A DNA stretch of 64,000 bases. It comes from Parachlorella kessleri (lineage: Eukaryota; Chlorophyta; Trebouxiophyceae; Chlorellales; Chlorellaceae). The notes under the pieces were generated by a model. It did not search any database, was not told where the DNA came from, and was given only the letters and a program-made list of their open reading frames with translations. The stretch lies in NCBI GenBank assembly GCA_001598975.1, contig BBXU01000291.1, forward strand, positions 42,672 through 106,671, written 5' to 3'. How positions within the stretch are numbered: position 1 is the stretch's first letter; the number at the start of each line of letters is the position of its first letter. Of the stretch, positions 49,864 through 61,300 are shown piece by piece. The position numbers and the translations under genes were made by a program.

Positions 49864-52800
49864 TCACTGGCGCAGCACCTCCCGGGCCAGGGACACCCAG
49901 CCGTCAGCCAGCCCGCGCACAGCGGCAGAGTCGCCGGCCTGGGCAGTCTCCTTCACATACTCTGCCAGGCGCTGCTTGGACTCCAGCTCCAGGTGTGCGT
50001 CGGGGGCCAGCAGCAGCCAGGAGCCAACAAACTCGACCAGGGAGTCGCCGCGCACGCCGGCCGCGCTGAGCTGCTTGGGCAGCGGGCCCAGCAGGGCATA
50101 GGCCGCGGCGGTGCGCTCGTCAAAGCCGCCAGACATCAGCTGCTTGGAGATGGAGGCCAGTGCGGCAGAGACGATGTCACGGGCGTCGCGGCCCAGGGAG
50201 CCGGCACTGGACAGGGACTCTGACAGGGACTCGTAGATGCCCAGCAGGGAGGGGCGCAGGCGGGCAGGCGCCAGCAGCAGCGCCGCCAGGTGGTAGGTGC
50301 CGGGCACGTTGGCGCGCTTGAGCGCAGCGTGCACCTCGCGGTCCAGCACCAGCATGCGCGCCAGGTCGGAGGGGCTGCCGGCGGGGGTGTAGGAGGGCTT
50401 GGGGGCCGGGGAATAAGAGGGTGCGGGGGAGCCTGCAACAAGGAGAGAGCAGGGGTGGGTCAGTACTTGCAGGCAAAGAACAAGCTGGTGCAGCTCAAAT
50501 GCAATGTGCGCTGTCCTGCAACACTCTGTGGCTGTGCTCAAGTCACAGATGCCACCCATGAAATACATCCAGATAGCATCAGCGATCCTTACAGGCAGAA
50601 CAGAGCCGCAGCAGCACCAGGTAGCATGGCAATGCCGAGGTTGCCGATGACATGTGCTAGCTGTCACCAAGGGCCAACCGTCCCAACATGGAGTAGCACG
50701 TCAGGAACTGCAGAAGCCTGCACTCACTGTATGTGGCAGCAGGGGCGCTCTGCCGCACGGGGGTCACCACCCGGGAGGAGGGGCGGGGAGAGGAGGAGGG
50801 GCGGGGCACCGCTGAGGCGGCGGGGCGCTGCGCCACGGGCCGGGAGGACGGCCTGATGGGCGCGCTGGAGGGGCGCGGGGAGGACGACGGCCGGGCGGGG
50901 GCAGACGGGGCGGGCCGGCTCGGGGCGGAGACGGGCCTGGAGGAGGGCCTCACAGGGGCGCTGGAGGGCCGGGAGCTGGTGGGGCGGGAGGAGGGGCGCA
51001 CCGGGGCACTGGAGGGGCGGGAGGAGGGGCGGGAGGGGGTGGCCACGCGGCCGCGGCTGGCGCTGGCGCCAGAGTTCCACGAGCTCAGGTCCACGCTCTT
51101 GTAGCCCTCATCACCCCTGCAGGCAGAGAGCGGGGCAGCAACGGAGGGTAAGAAAACAGGCCGCAGACTTGCACAGAGCGCAGGTTTGAGTGCAGACCAC
51201 TATTCCAGTAATAGCTGCTGCATATGGCTCTTACAATCTTTACGAACACAGTCCAAGCCAAACAACCACAGCACCAGGGAAACCTCGCAATGCAGAACTG
51301 CCAAGCAAGCGACCACATAGGGTAGTGTTGCTTTACGTACGTTGCAGCGAGGGAAGCAGGCGAGTGCCAAGCAAATAGAACCGAGGAGTCAACAGAGAGA
51401 CTTACACGGAGCGCTCTGAGGGGTCGCGGTGCTCATAAGAGGACTCAGGGCGGTGCACCAGGAAGCCTGCACAGAATCACAAACAGGCTTGTGTGACAAG
51501 GCTATGTGACAACTGTAGAGGGCACGTGGAAACAAAGCTAAATACAAAGAGTGGGCGAAAGTCAAGGTAGCTGCCAACTGTGAGAAGTGAAGCACTTGCG
51601 TCAACCCCCAGCCAATCCTGCCAGCCACAATTGCGGCATGTGTAGTGGACACCCTTTGCAGGCAAAACGCTGGCAGGCAAACCTAAGTAAGTAAACAAGT
51701 CTTTGCCATGCAAATGCCCTCTGAAGTCAGGCAACCTTCAACCTTCCAAGCCAACCATCCAGCCACCACCCACCCAACAAAAGGCAGTTCAGGCAGAGGC
51801 AGCCCTTCGCGACAAGACATCTCCATGCGCCTGCACAGGCGTGTAGCGTGGGCAGGGTCTCTACATTCTGCACCTCACTACTCATCACTCACCGGTGATC
51901 TGCACCTGGCGCGTTGCGTCAAAGGCCACCAGGCGGATGTAGGCGTTGGGGAAGGCGCGCGTGCACTCGTCAACCTCCTGCAGCACCTGGCCCGGGTCGG
52001 TGCAGCCAAACATGGGCAGCTTCCACATGGTCCAGTAGCGGTTGTCTGCAACCAGGCAGGGCAAGGGGCCAGTGTCAGCAACAACTCCCCAGCACCGAGG
52101 CAAGGATAAGCTCTGCAGCAGATCTCGCGCGGTCTAGGGGATGTGGGAAGGCAGCTGGACGCATAGGGGGCCCAGGCTCATCCACTAGGGCACTTGCATG
52201 CACCAACCCACTAGCACTGCAGACACTGGCTGTTCCCTGCCTTAAGCCTCCTGCAGACCAGAGACAAAGCAAAGCACGGGCAAGGCCGCACAATGGAAGC
52301 ATACGCTCGCTCCAAGATTTCATGAGCTTGAGACTCCATATGTTCTGCATTTTGGCTGATACTCCAGGCACAATATGACTGCTCCAGGCAGCCTAGCAAG
52401 CAGGCGATGGCCTCCCTGCTCACCGTAGTAGTTGCAAGTCACGTCGCCCATACGCCTGGCGCTGGTGCTGTCAACGTAGGCAGTATTGGGGTCAGAGAAC
52501 TCCAAGCACGGGGTGGTGCCTGCAGGGCCAGGTGAGGAAGCAGATGTGAGTTAAGGGATGCACATGACAACGGGCTACAGACTGAAGTAGTGCAGTGGCG
52601 AGAGGAGCCCAAATATTATAACGGACAATGTGTGGCACGGCTGATAGCCGCAGCTCGAGTTATCCCCAAGTCCCCGCTATTCCCAAAGTCCCCGTCATCG
52701 GGGGAGACCAGTCTGCACTCCAGGTAACACAGCATCCCCGCTTGCGGCCCTTCCCAGTACTAGACTTCCCAGCGCTCCATGATATCATTGCTCGCGACAG

Positions 52801-53243
52801 TCTGTGCTATCTGCTATCGACTGCTACTGCATGCTAGCTGGCAATACAGCAAAGGCACAACACTCAGCCTAAGCAATGCCAAGCCATGTGGAGCAATGTG
52901 CTCACCGTTCTCAATGATAGCATCAACCTGCTTGGCGATCTGGGGGGCGGTCAGGGGGGGCAGGTAGGAGAAGGTCTCGAAGAACTGCAGCGCACAAAGG
53001 CAACCGGGTTAGTCGCCATGAATGGGGTGGGCTGACGCACCAAGACGGGGAACAACCTTGCCTTGCTCCCCATGCATCCAGGGGACCTCGCACCTTGTTC
53101 CGGAGAGGCGTCCAGACTTGCATTGCGGTTGTTTTGTGCACGGTGCCATTGGAAACCTTGGGCAGGCGGGCATTGGCAGATGCGGGCTTCAGCAGGCCAG
53201 CAGGACGCTGTGCCAGGAGGGGAGTGTGCACCAGAGCAGACAT
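49864..53243 (-). CDS. RBCS: Rubisco small subunit fused to a Pro/Ser/Arg repeat linker and helical domain (spliced form)
   Basis: Seven exons on the minus strand: 53243-53094, 52984-52906, 52519-52424, 52045-51893, 51466-51406, 51116-50728, 50432-49864. Phases close through every junction to 498 residues. Residues 1-40 are a plastid transit peptide. Residues 41-180 are a complete small subunit ([73 protein letters not shown]) ending HRDPSERSV, as in free RbcS. Residues 181-309 are a linker, with no acidic residue after the first dozen positions, built on repeats of [13 protein letters not shown]. Residues 310-498 begin with PSYSPAP/PSYTPA and continue as an Ala/Leu-rich predicted helical domain ([19 protein letters not shown] to [15 protein letters not shown]) that I do not recognise. 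The RbcS call is firm; the fusion rests on splice signals and frame. It may scaffold Rubisco in a pyrenoid. Confidence 0.85.
50728..51116 (-). repeat. Pro/Ser/Arg repeat exon of the RbcS fusion
   Basis: Exon 6 encodes about 130 residues. After [17 protein letters not shown] come roughly four imperfect repeats of the type RPSSAP(V/I)RPSSRP, variously extended by (T/V)[12 protein letters not shown] or [11 protein letters not shown]. There are many Arg and no Asp/Glu after the first residues, so it should be highly basic and disordered. Strong G+C strand asymmetry and the long antisense open frames here are by-products. Confidence 0.85.
51400..51407 (-). promoter_or_regulatory. Stop codon overlapping a splice donor (isoform switch)
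   Basis: Read on the minus strand the site is GT|GTAAGT. Unspliced it reads GTG TAA (Val, stop). Spliced at GT|GT, the first two bases join the G of exon 6 to make GTG (Val), and the stop is removed. The donor matches the GTAAGT consensus exactly. Confidence 0.8.
51402..53243 (-). CDS. RBCS: Rubisco small subunit, conventional form (last intron retained)
   Basis: The same first five exons, read through the donor of the fifth intron, reach TAA at 51404-51402 directly after GAG CGC TCC GTG. The precursor is 180 residues: a 40-residue transit peptide plus a 140-residue mature subunit, which is the mature length in Chlamydomonas. It assembles as L8S8 with plastid-encoded RbcL in the stroma. At residues ~75-80 it reads NGTTPCLEF where most homologues have a Trp two residues before PCLEF. 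Production of this form needs retention of the fifth intron or polyadenylation inside it (51117-51405). Confidence 0.75.
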
Positions 53244-53917
53244 GGTGACAGCAGGCAACAAAGGTGGGGGTGGGGGAGGGGGGGATGGATGCGGCACCAC
53301 ACAGCGACAGCTAACTTATAGGTCTGGATCGGGAGTCTACAACTACAATGGCGGGTGAGGCATGGGCGCAAGGTCGCGCCCTTTTTCGTGAGCAGGCAGG
53401 TGGGGGCGTGGGAATAACTGACCAAAGCATTCCCATGGGTCTTCGCAAGACATTGCACTTTTGCAAGTCGCCAGTAAGCAGTGTGAGCAGACCAGTGAGC
53501 CGACATGTCATGCCCCCGATAGCAACGACGAGTAGCTGTCTAATATGTGCTAGCAAGTATTCGCAGTTAAACCCGCGCTAGCAGTCTCGCACTGTCTTCC
53601 CCCTTGCGGTAAGGGTGCGGGAGGGCGTGCACACAGGGAGGAGGCAGGCCCTGTCTGAGATCTAACAAAGGCTGCACTCACTTCAACATACTTGCAAGGT
53701 CAGGATGCAGAGATTCATATCAATACTTGCACTCACTTTCGGTGCAGTTATATTTCGCACAGCTGCACCAAAGGGCATGCACTGGCATGGCAGCGCAACC
53801 AACAGTGCCTTGGTATAATCATTCTGCAACCCTTCATTGAGTCCACAGGTCAAGTACTAACAGTGCTGCAAACAGTGATTGGGTCACAAAAGGACAGCCG
53901 TCATACCCCATGCTCTC
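53244..53917. other. Intergenic, RBCS promoter and antiporter 3' region
   Basis: About 670 bp between two minus-strand genes. Apart from the TATA-like element and a poly-G run near 53265-53284, nothing is recognised. Confidence 0.5.
53315..53320 (-). promoter_or_regulatory. TATA-like element of RBCS
   Basis: TATAAG on the minus strand, about 75 bp upstream of the RbcS ATG, in the position expected for a core promoter of a highly expressed gene. It was picked out by eye only. Confidence 0.4.
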
Positions 53918-56900
53918 CTAGTCAATGTCAAAAGCGCTCCTATGCTGCTTCAAGAGGCTGGTGGCCCCTGCCACACCATCAACAGCACTAGGTTGCAATA
54001 CACTGATGATGGGGATCTGTGGTATGCTGCCAGAAAGGTTCGGCATGCTGGCGTCGCGCTTGAGCCTGCAGCAGGAAAACAGCGCTAGAGAACATGGCTT
54101 GGACGGTGTTTGAAAGAGAATGGCTTGTGCTTCCACACCGATGAACAACAGCATATAAGGGGGCAAGTAGAGCGTGTTTTAGTGTGCCTGACCCTCACCT
54201 AAGTTGCTTTGCACAACCATAAGCTGTGACCCAGTTATACTAGGCAGATGGGGGACACCCACTATTGGACGTGCATATGCTGCTGTCAGTCCCGCTCAGC
54301 TTAGTGAGTAAGCCCAGCACGCCAGCTATCCAGACTGGTCGCACTACCTGTCACCACACAGATCTCGTAATAAATTACCACAGCCAACCCACAGTGCGCC
54401 TACCCGCTGTCGAACTCCGGTGCTAGGGCGGGCAAGCCGAGTGCCCGAGCCTCGCCAACTGCAATCACCGCCGCCTGCACAGCATGCGTGGACAAGCTCG
54501 ACGGTTTTGAGTTTTGCACAAGCAGCTGCGAACGAGGCAAGAGTTTGATAAGTGAGGATGATCAGTAACATCCTGGGAGGCCGCACCTTGAATAGGGGCG
54601 GCCCTGTGAACAAGTTCATCAAGACGACCCCCGCCTCCAGTGCAGCAAAGTCTTGACCCCAGCCAGGGAAGGCGCCGCTCACAATGCGAGCCAGCCCCAG
54701 TGCTACCCCTGCCTGCATCCGTGGCGAGCTAAACAGCTTACAGGTGATTAGTCAGGGTGGCCAGTAGTGCGAACAGAGAGATAGGGGCCGGGTGTACTGA
54801 CAGGGCTGCATTCAAGTGATGTTTGACCACTGTTCTCACTGCTGGTCGCAGCCGACACCAGCACCTTTGGAAAGGCTATCGCAGCAGACTTGGCGTGGTG
54901 TGGAGTGCCACATCCGGCACAAAGCTGTCGACGCATGCGGGGCCGCACCTGGGTCACCATGCCCATCCAGACCCTGCTGCCCACCACCTCCGGCGCCCCC
55001 CCGAGCGCTGCACCGCTGTAGCACCCCACCCAAATGCCTGCCAGCCGCACCAGGTACAGCAGCAGCGCCACCCACAGGGTGTCCCTCACGGCTGCCTGCA
55101 CAGGGGACAGCAGTTTTAGGTAATGCCCATCAAAAACCTGGCAAGCAAGAGGCACAAAGTGGGTCCCTACGGCCCTGCACTTGCCGCTAGGTGCCTCATA
55201 CCTGGGCCGCAGCTGCTTGAGGTGCACCTGCGCTTAACACCTAAGCACACCCTGGCGCTGCAGCCACTCTCATTGGCAGAAGAGGCTGCATTAGAGTGGG
55301 GACTGATTGTCCCGCATTGGAAATTGCGCGCCCAAATACATTCCACCCCGCAAAGTGAATCGAAGCCCAGCAGCCGACCACCACGCGACCGCAAGCGAAA
55401 CAGAGGCCGACAGCAGCCGGTAACCCAGCAGGCATCATAAATTAACAAGGCAGCAAAAGCCACAAAACAACCCGATGCCAGTTGTCACTAAACAGAAGCA
55501 GCAAAGCACACAATCGGCCACACCCGGCTGCACCACACTATCCATTGGGGAAGCAACCCATCAACATGATATCCTTGATGCCTCATGCTTCACTGATGTT
55601 AGTAAAAAGGGCAAGTTCCTGAGCAGTGCCGGGTTCTACAAAAAACTCACCAGCTTGAGGGAGGCTCCAACCAGCCCAAAGAACAGCACATTCATGACAG
55701 GCATAAGCCGCGCCATGTCAGCCACCAGCAGCTGCATGGCATCCCCAGCGGCTGCTCCTGAAGATGCATCTGAGGCTGCCGCTGTTGCCTGCGGCACCTT
55801 CAACCTGGGGGGAGGGGAGCAAGCGTGCACAGCGTGAGTGTGACCCCCTCCCCTCTGGGCTCGCGGGTGGGCAGGAGGTTAAACCTGGGCGCCAAGGCTG
55901 CACCGCGCACAAAAGCACGAAAAGGACGGCTCCCCTTTGACCAGGCAACATGGCCGGCGGCTCATTGGACACCACTGCGTCACCTGGTGTTGGCGACAAC
56001 CAATCCGGCTGTGACGCAAGCCAGCAGGGGCTCTCCATGCACTGCCTCCGACAGGAAGAACACGCAGCTGGAGACAGCCAGGGGGGCTGCTGGCCGAAGC
56101 CTGAGCAAGGGGGGCAAGGAAGGGCTATGACAGATAGCATATGTCAAATTGCCCCGTCTGACATTAGACTGCCCCACAGAAAGGGCAGCAACGCTTTCAC
56201 ACAGAGAGACAGACCATCGTCTGCAGCCTTCAAACTGCCCTGCCCATGCGGTTCGTACTGGCAGTAGAAGCGTGCGCCGCAACTACCACAGGAGCAAGCC
56301 AGTTGCAAGCCAGCCCGTCCAACACCGGGAGGTGGGGAAGCTCCTTGCAAGTATCCCATCCACATGCCTGGTGCGCCAGCTTGCAGGCAGGAGCCGCACT
56401 GCTGGGTTGTATCTGGAGGCAGCAAAGTATGGCTGCCGCATCGCCCCCAGGACATAGCCGCCGGCCAGGCCCAGCCCCACGGAGATGGCTATACTGACTA
56501 CTGGGTCTACAAGGTGCACTAAACCCAGCGCCTGCTCTGACCTAGTTGCCTGCAAGGAGGGGGTGTGCTATTGGCTGCACAAGCCCGCTGATACAGGGAC
56601 CGGCCATGCATGTGGTGGGCATGCCCAAGCAACAGCAACTCGTGTGGGTGCGACAGGCAGATCAAGCGCTCCAGCAGTCGGCAAGCTTGCCATAAAGCAA
56701 GGCAGGATCCCCCCTGCCTTAGAGCCATCCGATGCAAGGACAATGTAAGCAGCGTTCCAAGGACGAACCGCAACAGGATGCGATGTCCCGCCCAATGTGA
56801 GACGTACCGCCTTGGCTAGCTGGATGTTGAGAGCAAAGCACACAAACACAAGCACATCCTTGAAGACGACCACCGCCATCACCAAGGAGCAGTAAGGCCC

Positions 56901-57904
56901 CTTGCCCTCGGTCTCTTTCAAAATGGCAATCTGCAGCCAGCAGCCTTGGGTCAGCCCAAAGCCAGTCGACCGACAAACAAACACTTTAATGCACTTTCAG
57001 GGTTGCTGAATGACAGCTGACACCCCGCCAAACTGCTGTCTAACCCTTGCTGCCACGTGCGCAATCCTTCGAAACTGCACTAGGCCTGCAGCGGTTGCTG
57101 GCAGTTTCTGCATAAGCTGTGCACCCATCCTCTCAATATCCACGTTTGGGACAGATGAGATGCAGGCCGTGCCGGCTCACAAGAGATAACCCGACAGTGG
57201 TCTTGTCCCACGCAACTGGTAGACGGGTGGCGTGTTCAACGCATGCGAGCACCAAGCTGGGTTTTGCTTGTACTATACACTCACTGCAGATGCAGGTGAT
57301 CTTGCCACCGCCAGCGTGGCCACCAGGGTCGCGACAGCAGTGCCTGTGCCTTGCGGCAGCTTGGCAGTGAAGGGTACGTACGGGACAAGGCCCAGGGTGC
57401 AAGCAAAGACCAGCACCCAGGTGCACACTGCTATTCCCAGTGTTATCCAGGTTACCTGCAATGCAAGGGGCAGTTATGGCCAAGGTGGTGGTCCTTTCTT
57501 CGGGGGCTTTGCAGTGCAGTGATGCCTAGCACACTGCTAACCAGCAGCACCACAATTGTGACACAGAGATGTCTAGCAACAATTATTGAGATACCAGTAT
57601 CAAGCTCAAAATGCCATGCTGCACGGACCTGGCGCCTGATTTTGCGCAGCTCTGCCAGCTGTAGCTCTGCCCCCGCTGCCAGCGCTATCAAACTGAGGCA
57701 GGTGTGGTCCACTGGCCGCAGCGCAGCAAGCCCCTCTGCGCTGACAGCGCCTAGCCCTGCTGGCCCACTCACTACGCCGGCTATCAAGTAACCCGTTATA
57801 AGGGGCAGGAGGCGCAGCTTCCCTGCCAGCCTGCCTGCCAAGTACCAGGCGGGGGATAGCAGGGCAAGAGTCAAGAGGTTGGCTGGGAGGGAGTCCCCAA
57901 ACAT
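53918..57904 (-). CDS. CPA2-family cation/proton antiporter (KefB/KEA-like membrane protein)
   Basis: Exons on the minus strand: 57904-57629, 57455-57285, 56930-56808, 56549-56326 (end tentative), 56067-55984, 55804-55651, 55095-54949, 54712-54587, 54474-54404, 54065-53918. Phases close to about 507 residues. Hydrophobic segments match the CPA2 exchanger core: LLPLITGYLIAGVVSGPAGL, CLSLIALAAGAELQL, LGIAVCTWVLVFACTLGL, VATLVATLAVARSPASA, VMAVVVFKDVLVFVCFA, EPLLACVTAGLVVANTR, NVLFFGLVGASLKL, TLWVALLLYLVRLAGIWVG and GVALGLARIVSGAF. A short soluble tail follows. The family exchanges K+ or Na+ for H+; the membrane (plasma, plastid or vacuole) is not shown. The loop after GAMRQPYFAA looks long, and one transmembrane helix before FFLSEAVHGE may be in a missed exon. 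No TrkA-N domain is seen. Confidence 0.8.
54755..54808. repeat. Short dispersed repeat, copy 2 (intronic)
   Basis: gggtggccagtagtgcgaac at 54755 and tactgacagggctg at 54795 match 48872-48923. This copy sits in an intron of the antiporter gene. Confidence 0.45.
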
Positions 57905-58321
57905 GTTAAGAACGATGCTGAGAACGACAAAGGACTATGTCAAACTGATCAATTTTATAATAGCGCTAAATATTGCAAGGTTCGCATGACTAGCCGTAAT
58001 AGAGGTAGACGGACCCACACGCTCGCCACAAGTGCCAAGTTCATGACGATCACCCGGTTTGCCGTCAAACGAGGCAATCAATCCTTCCATGTCTTGCTCC
58101 CTCGTCACTGGAGGTACCAATATTAATTAGTGTAGCAGCTGGTGTTTCGAGCGGGAGTGCCCTCCACTGGCGCCTCACACGTAAGCAAGCTCAAGCCTAA
58201 AATTCCCAACTCCCAAGAGCTGCTCCCGTCCTGACTGTAGCAGTAGAGTTCCGTATGTTGCGCCTCATGTTGTTTTCGTTTGTTGTGTACCCGTTGGCAG
58301 AGTTGCTGTGAAGGCCAGGGA
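57905..58321. promoter_or_regulatory. Divergent promoter, antiporter / SNM1
   Basis: About 420 bp between two ATGs facing away from each other, with A/T-rich patches (for example near 57945-57970 and 58115-58135). It is presumably a bidirectional promoter. No specific element is recognised. Confidence 0.45.
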
Positions 58322-61300
58322 ATGGCATCCTCCCCGCAGGCTCCTGGACACAAGCTTGTCCCTGGCACTGGCTTTATTGTGGACGGGTTTCGCTTCGTGA
58401 ACCCCAAATGGACAGCTTACTTCCTCTCCCACGCCCACTCAGGTGTGTGGCCCCAGCCACACACAACACACGGGAGCCGAGGCACCCTGAGGGCAAGCAC
58501 CCCTGCTGTGCTGTGTGCACTGCTTTGCCTTATGCCTAACGAAACACGACAAGATACAGCTCAGCACAGCATGAACTGGTTCTCCACCTTTGGTCTTAAC
58601 TCACCCTGCCAGGCTTCCTGCAACAGGTGTGCGTCTGGCTTGGCACTTGCTGTCATCTCGCTGAGCAGAGCACACCTGTGTGCTTCTGATGTGCAGACCA
58701 CTATACGGGTCTGAGAGACAACTGGAGCCAGGGTCCTATATATTGCAGCGAGACAACAGCAGTCCTGGTGCAGCACATGCTGGGCTTGAGTCCGCAATGG
58801 CTCCGCCCCTTGCCACTGGACACACCCACCACCATCCAAGGTGTGTGAGCACTCTCTGTTGAAAACTGCCATCAAGACGCGAAAGCCGCCGCAGTGTAGG
58901 TCATCTCCTGCGCCATCACTTTTATGTTGCGGTGTATGCTTGAAAGCACACTCCGTTGGGGAGCCTGGCCTGTGTGTCAGGCGCATGTCGGAGGGGCTCT
59001 GCCTTTGCGGGCATCCATGTGTGCATGCTTGTCTTGCTAGACTTGGCACGCTGGGCCGCTGAATCGCAACATCGGCATGCACGCCGGCTCGCCCAGTAGC
59101 CCGCAAGTATGAAATGCCCTTGCGAGTAGCATCCATGTGCTGCTTGGTCACCACACAGGCGTGGAGGTGACCCTGGTTGACGCCAACCACTGCCCCGGCG
59201 CGGTCCAGTTCCTGTTTGAGCTGCCCGACGGCTGCAAGTATGTTCACACGGGCGACATGCGCTACTCGCCGGCCTTCCAGGACAACCCCCACCTGCAGCG
59301 CTTCAGGGGTGCCGATGCGCTGTACCTGGATACCACGTACTGCAACCCGCGGTACACATTCCCAGCGCAGGTGAGAGCGGGTGTGTTGGGATGTGAGGGG
59401 GCTGACAGGAAGATATAGGAGACAGGGCCGGATGAAACCCGGCACTCCCCACTGGAGTCATGAGGATCTGCAGCTGGCTAGTTGTGGGTCTCTGTGCACT
59501 GATGATGAGCTTGAGGCTGGCTAGTGGGGAGCCGGGAAAGCAACCATCGAGTACATTCCAGATGCAGGGGTCGCTATGTCATCGTACATTGACTGCCGTG
59601 CTGTTGCCTAGGTGTTGCAGGAGGAAAGTATTGAGTATGTGGCGAACACCATCCACTCCCTGATGCAGCCAGGAGCAGAGCAGGCAAAGCGCGCAGTACA
59701 GGGGGACCAGCATGGGGATCAGGGGTTGGAACAGGGGCAGGAGGAGCAGCAACCACAACAGCAGGAGCGCGAGGAGGGGGGTGACGGGGATGCTGAGCAC
59801 AAAGCTGGGCAGGAGCCAGGAAAAGCCAGGAAGCCTTCGCGCCTTTTTCTTATCAGTACCTATGGCATTGGCAAGGAGGTGAGATGTAGCCCGGCGAGCC
59901 CAGTTGCTAGCACGGTGATTTGCCTAAGACATCCAGCCCTGTGCTTGTTGCCATCATGGTGCTAGCAACGGGTTGCACCTGAAGGGCATCACGCGGTAGT
60001 GCTGTGCTGCCACGATTACCTTCTGAGGGGTAACAGCACAAAGAGTTGACAAGGATGTCGCGCAGGTGGCACGCATGTGTCGGGTGCTTTTCACATGTGA
60101 CACATCCATGTTTGTTGTGCAGCGTGTATTGGCAGCCGTCCGTCGACAATGTGGGGTCAGGCTGCACGTGACCGACAGGAAGCTGGGAGTCATGCGCTGC
60201 CTGGACCTGGCAGGTAGGGGCAAGGGTACACTGCATTGGGACGCAATGCCTGTCCTGACACCATCTGTGCTGGTTCTGCCAGACTGCTTGCAGGGGCTGG
60301 CCGCGCGTGGGCAAACTTCAGAGCCGGCCGCACTACAATGCATACCATACATGTAAGGGACAGTGTACCTACTAGTGCTGGGTGCATGTCATGGTGGGTA
60401 TTGTATATGTATAGAGGGGCTCATATATGTTGGTTGAGTTACTGGCCTGTGATGGGTGCAGGGTACTCGACTGAGGACCTGTTTACCACGGATCCAGCAG
60501 AGACGCCCGTACATGTAGCCCAGTGGGGCTTCCTAGGGTGAGGCTGCTGGAAGGCAGGCAGGTCGTGGCAGGCAGAGACGAAGGGTGGCATGTTTGGGTC
60601 AAGGGTCAGAGCAAGGTTGTCAGTGTAGTTAGGGAGTCCTGCGGCAGCCAAGCAATGCTCCACTCATTAAAATGAAGTGCTGTGGGGTGTTGGTTGTCCG
60701 TGTTACAGGGAGACATGGCCGTTCTTCCGAGCCAACTTTGTTAACATGGAGGCGTACCGACAGGAGCACGGCGTGGATGAGGTGAGGCGCCTAGTCAGTT
60801 GGCCGGTAGCTTAGTTGGGTCTAGTGGGCTAGGCCCCAGTTGCCTTGCCTCAATGCGTGCAACAAGTGCTGGCAGCGGCCCTTGCGCTTGTTGCACCCCC
60901 CATCTTGCTGCTGTCACCTTTACAAGTCTAGCGGGCGGGGGGTATCTCCACCCCAGCCACTGCTCTGACGGACCCTGGAGCAGCCCTGGAGCTTGCCATT
61001 GAAGTTAGTGTCTTGTCCAGAGGCCCACCGTTGCAGTATGCAAGCTTAACTGACAGGCCCTCCTTGGCACAGGTATATCTTAGCGGCTGCTTTTGTTGCC
61101 CACAGGTTGTAGGCTTTGTGCCCACCGGGTGGGTGTCGGACATGCGCAAGGAGGCTTTTGGCGTCCGGCGCAAGGGCTCCTGCTGCGTGCACCTGGTGCC
61201 CTACTCTGAGCACAGCGCGTTCAACGAGCTCACCGCCTACGTGGAGTTCATGAGACCACACAAGGTGCAGGGGTGCGCTGGGCTGGGCTGCCTGGACTGT

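Noticed and set aside
50290..51104. Long open frames on the plus strand opposite the RbcS linker
   Set aside because: They are by-products of the G+C-rich repeat exon. They carry no recognisable domain, and the minus-strand frame joins in phase with RbcS.
49864..51116. Independent gene consisting only of the last two RbcS-linked exons
   Set aside because: The frame of exon 6 has no ATG, the intron upstream has no in-frame start, and exon 6 begins with a good acceptor in the phase set by the RbcS donor.
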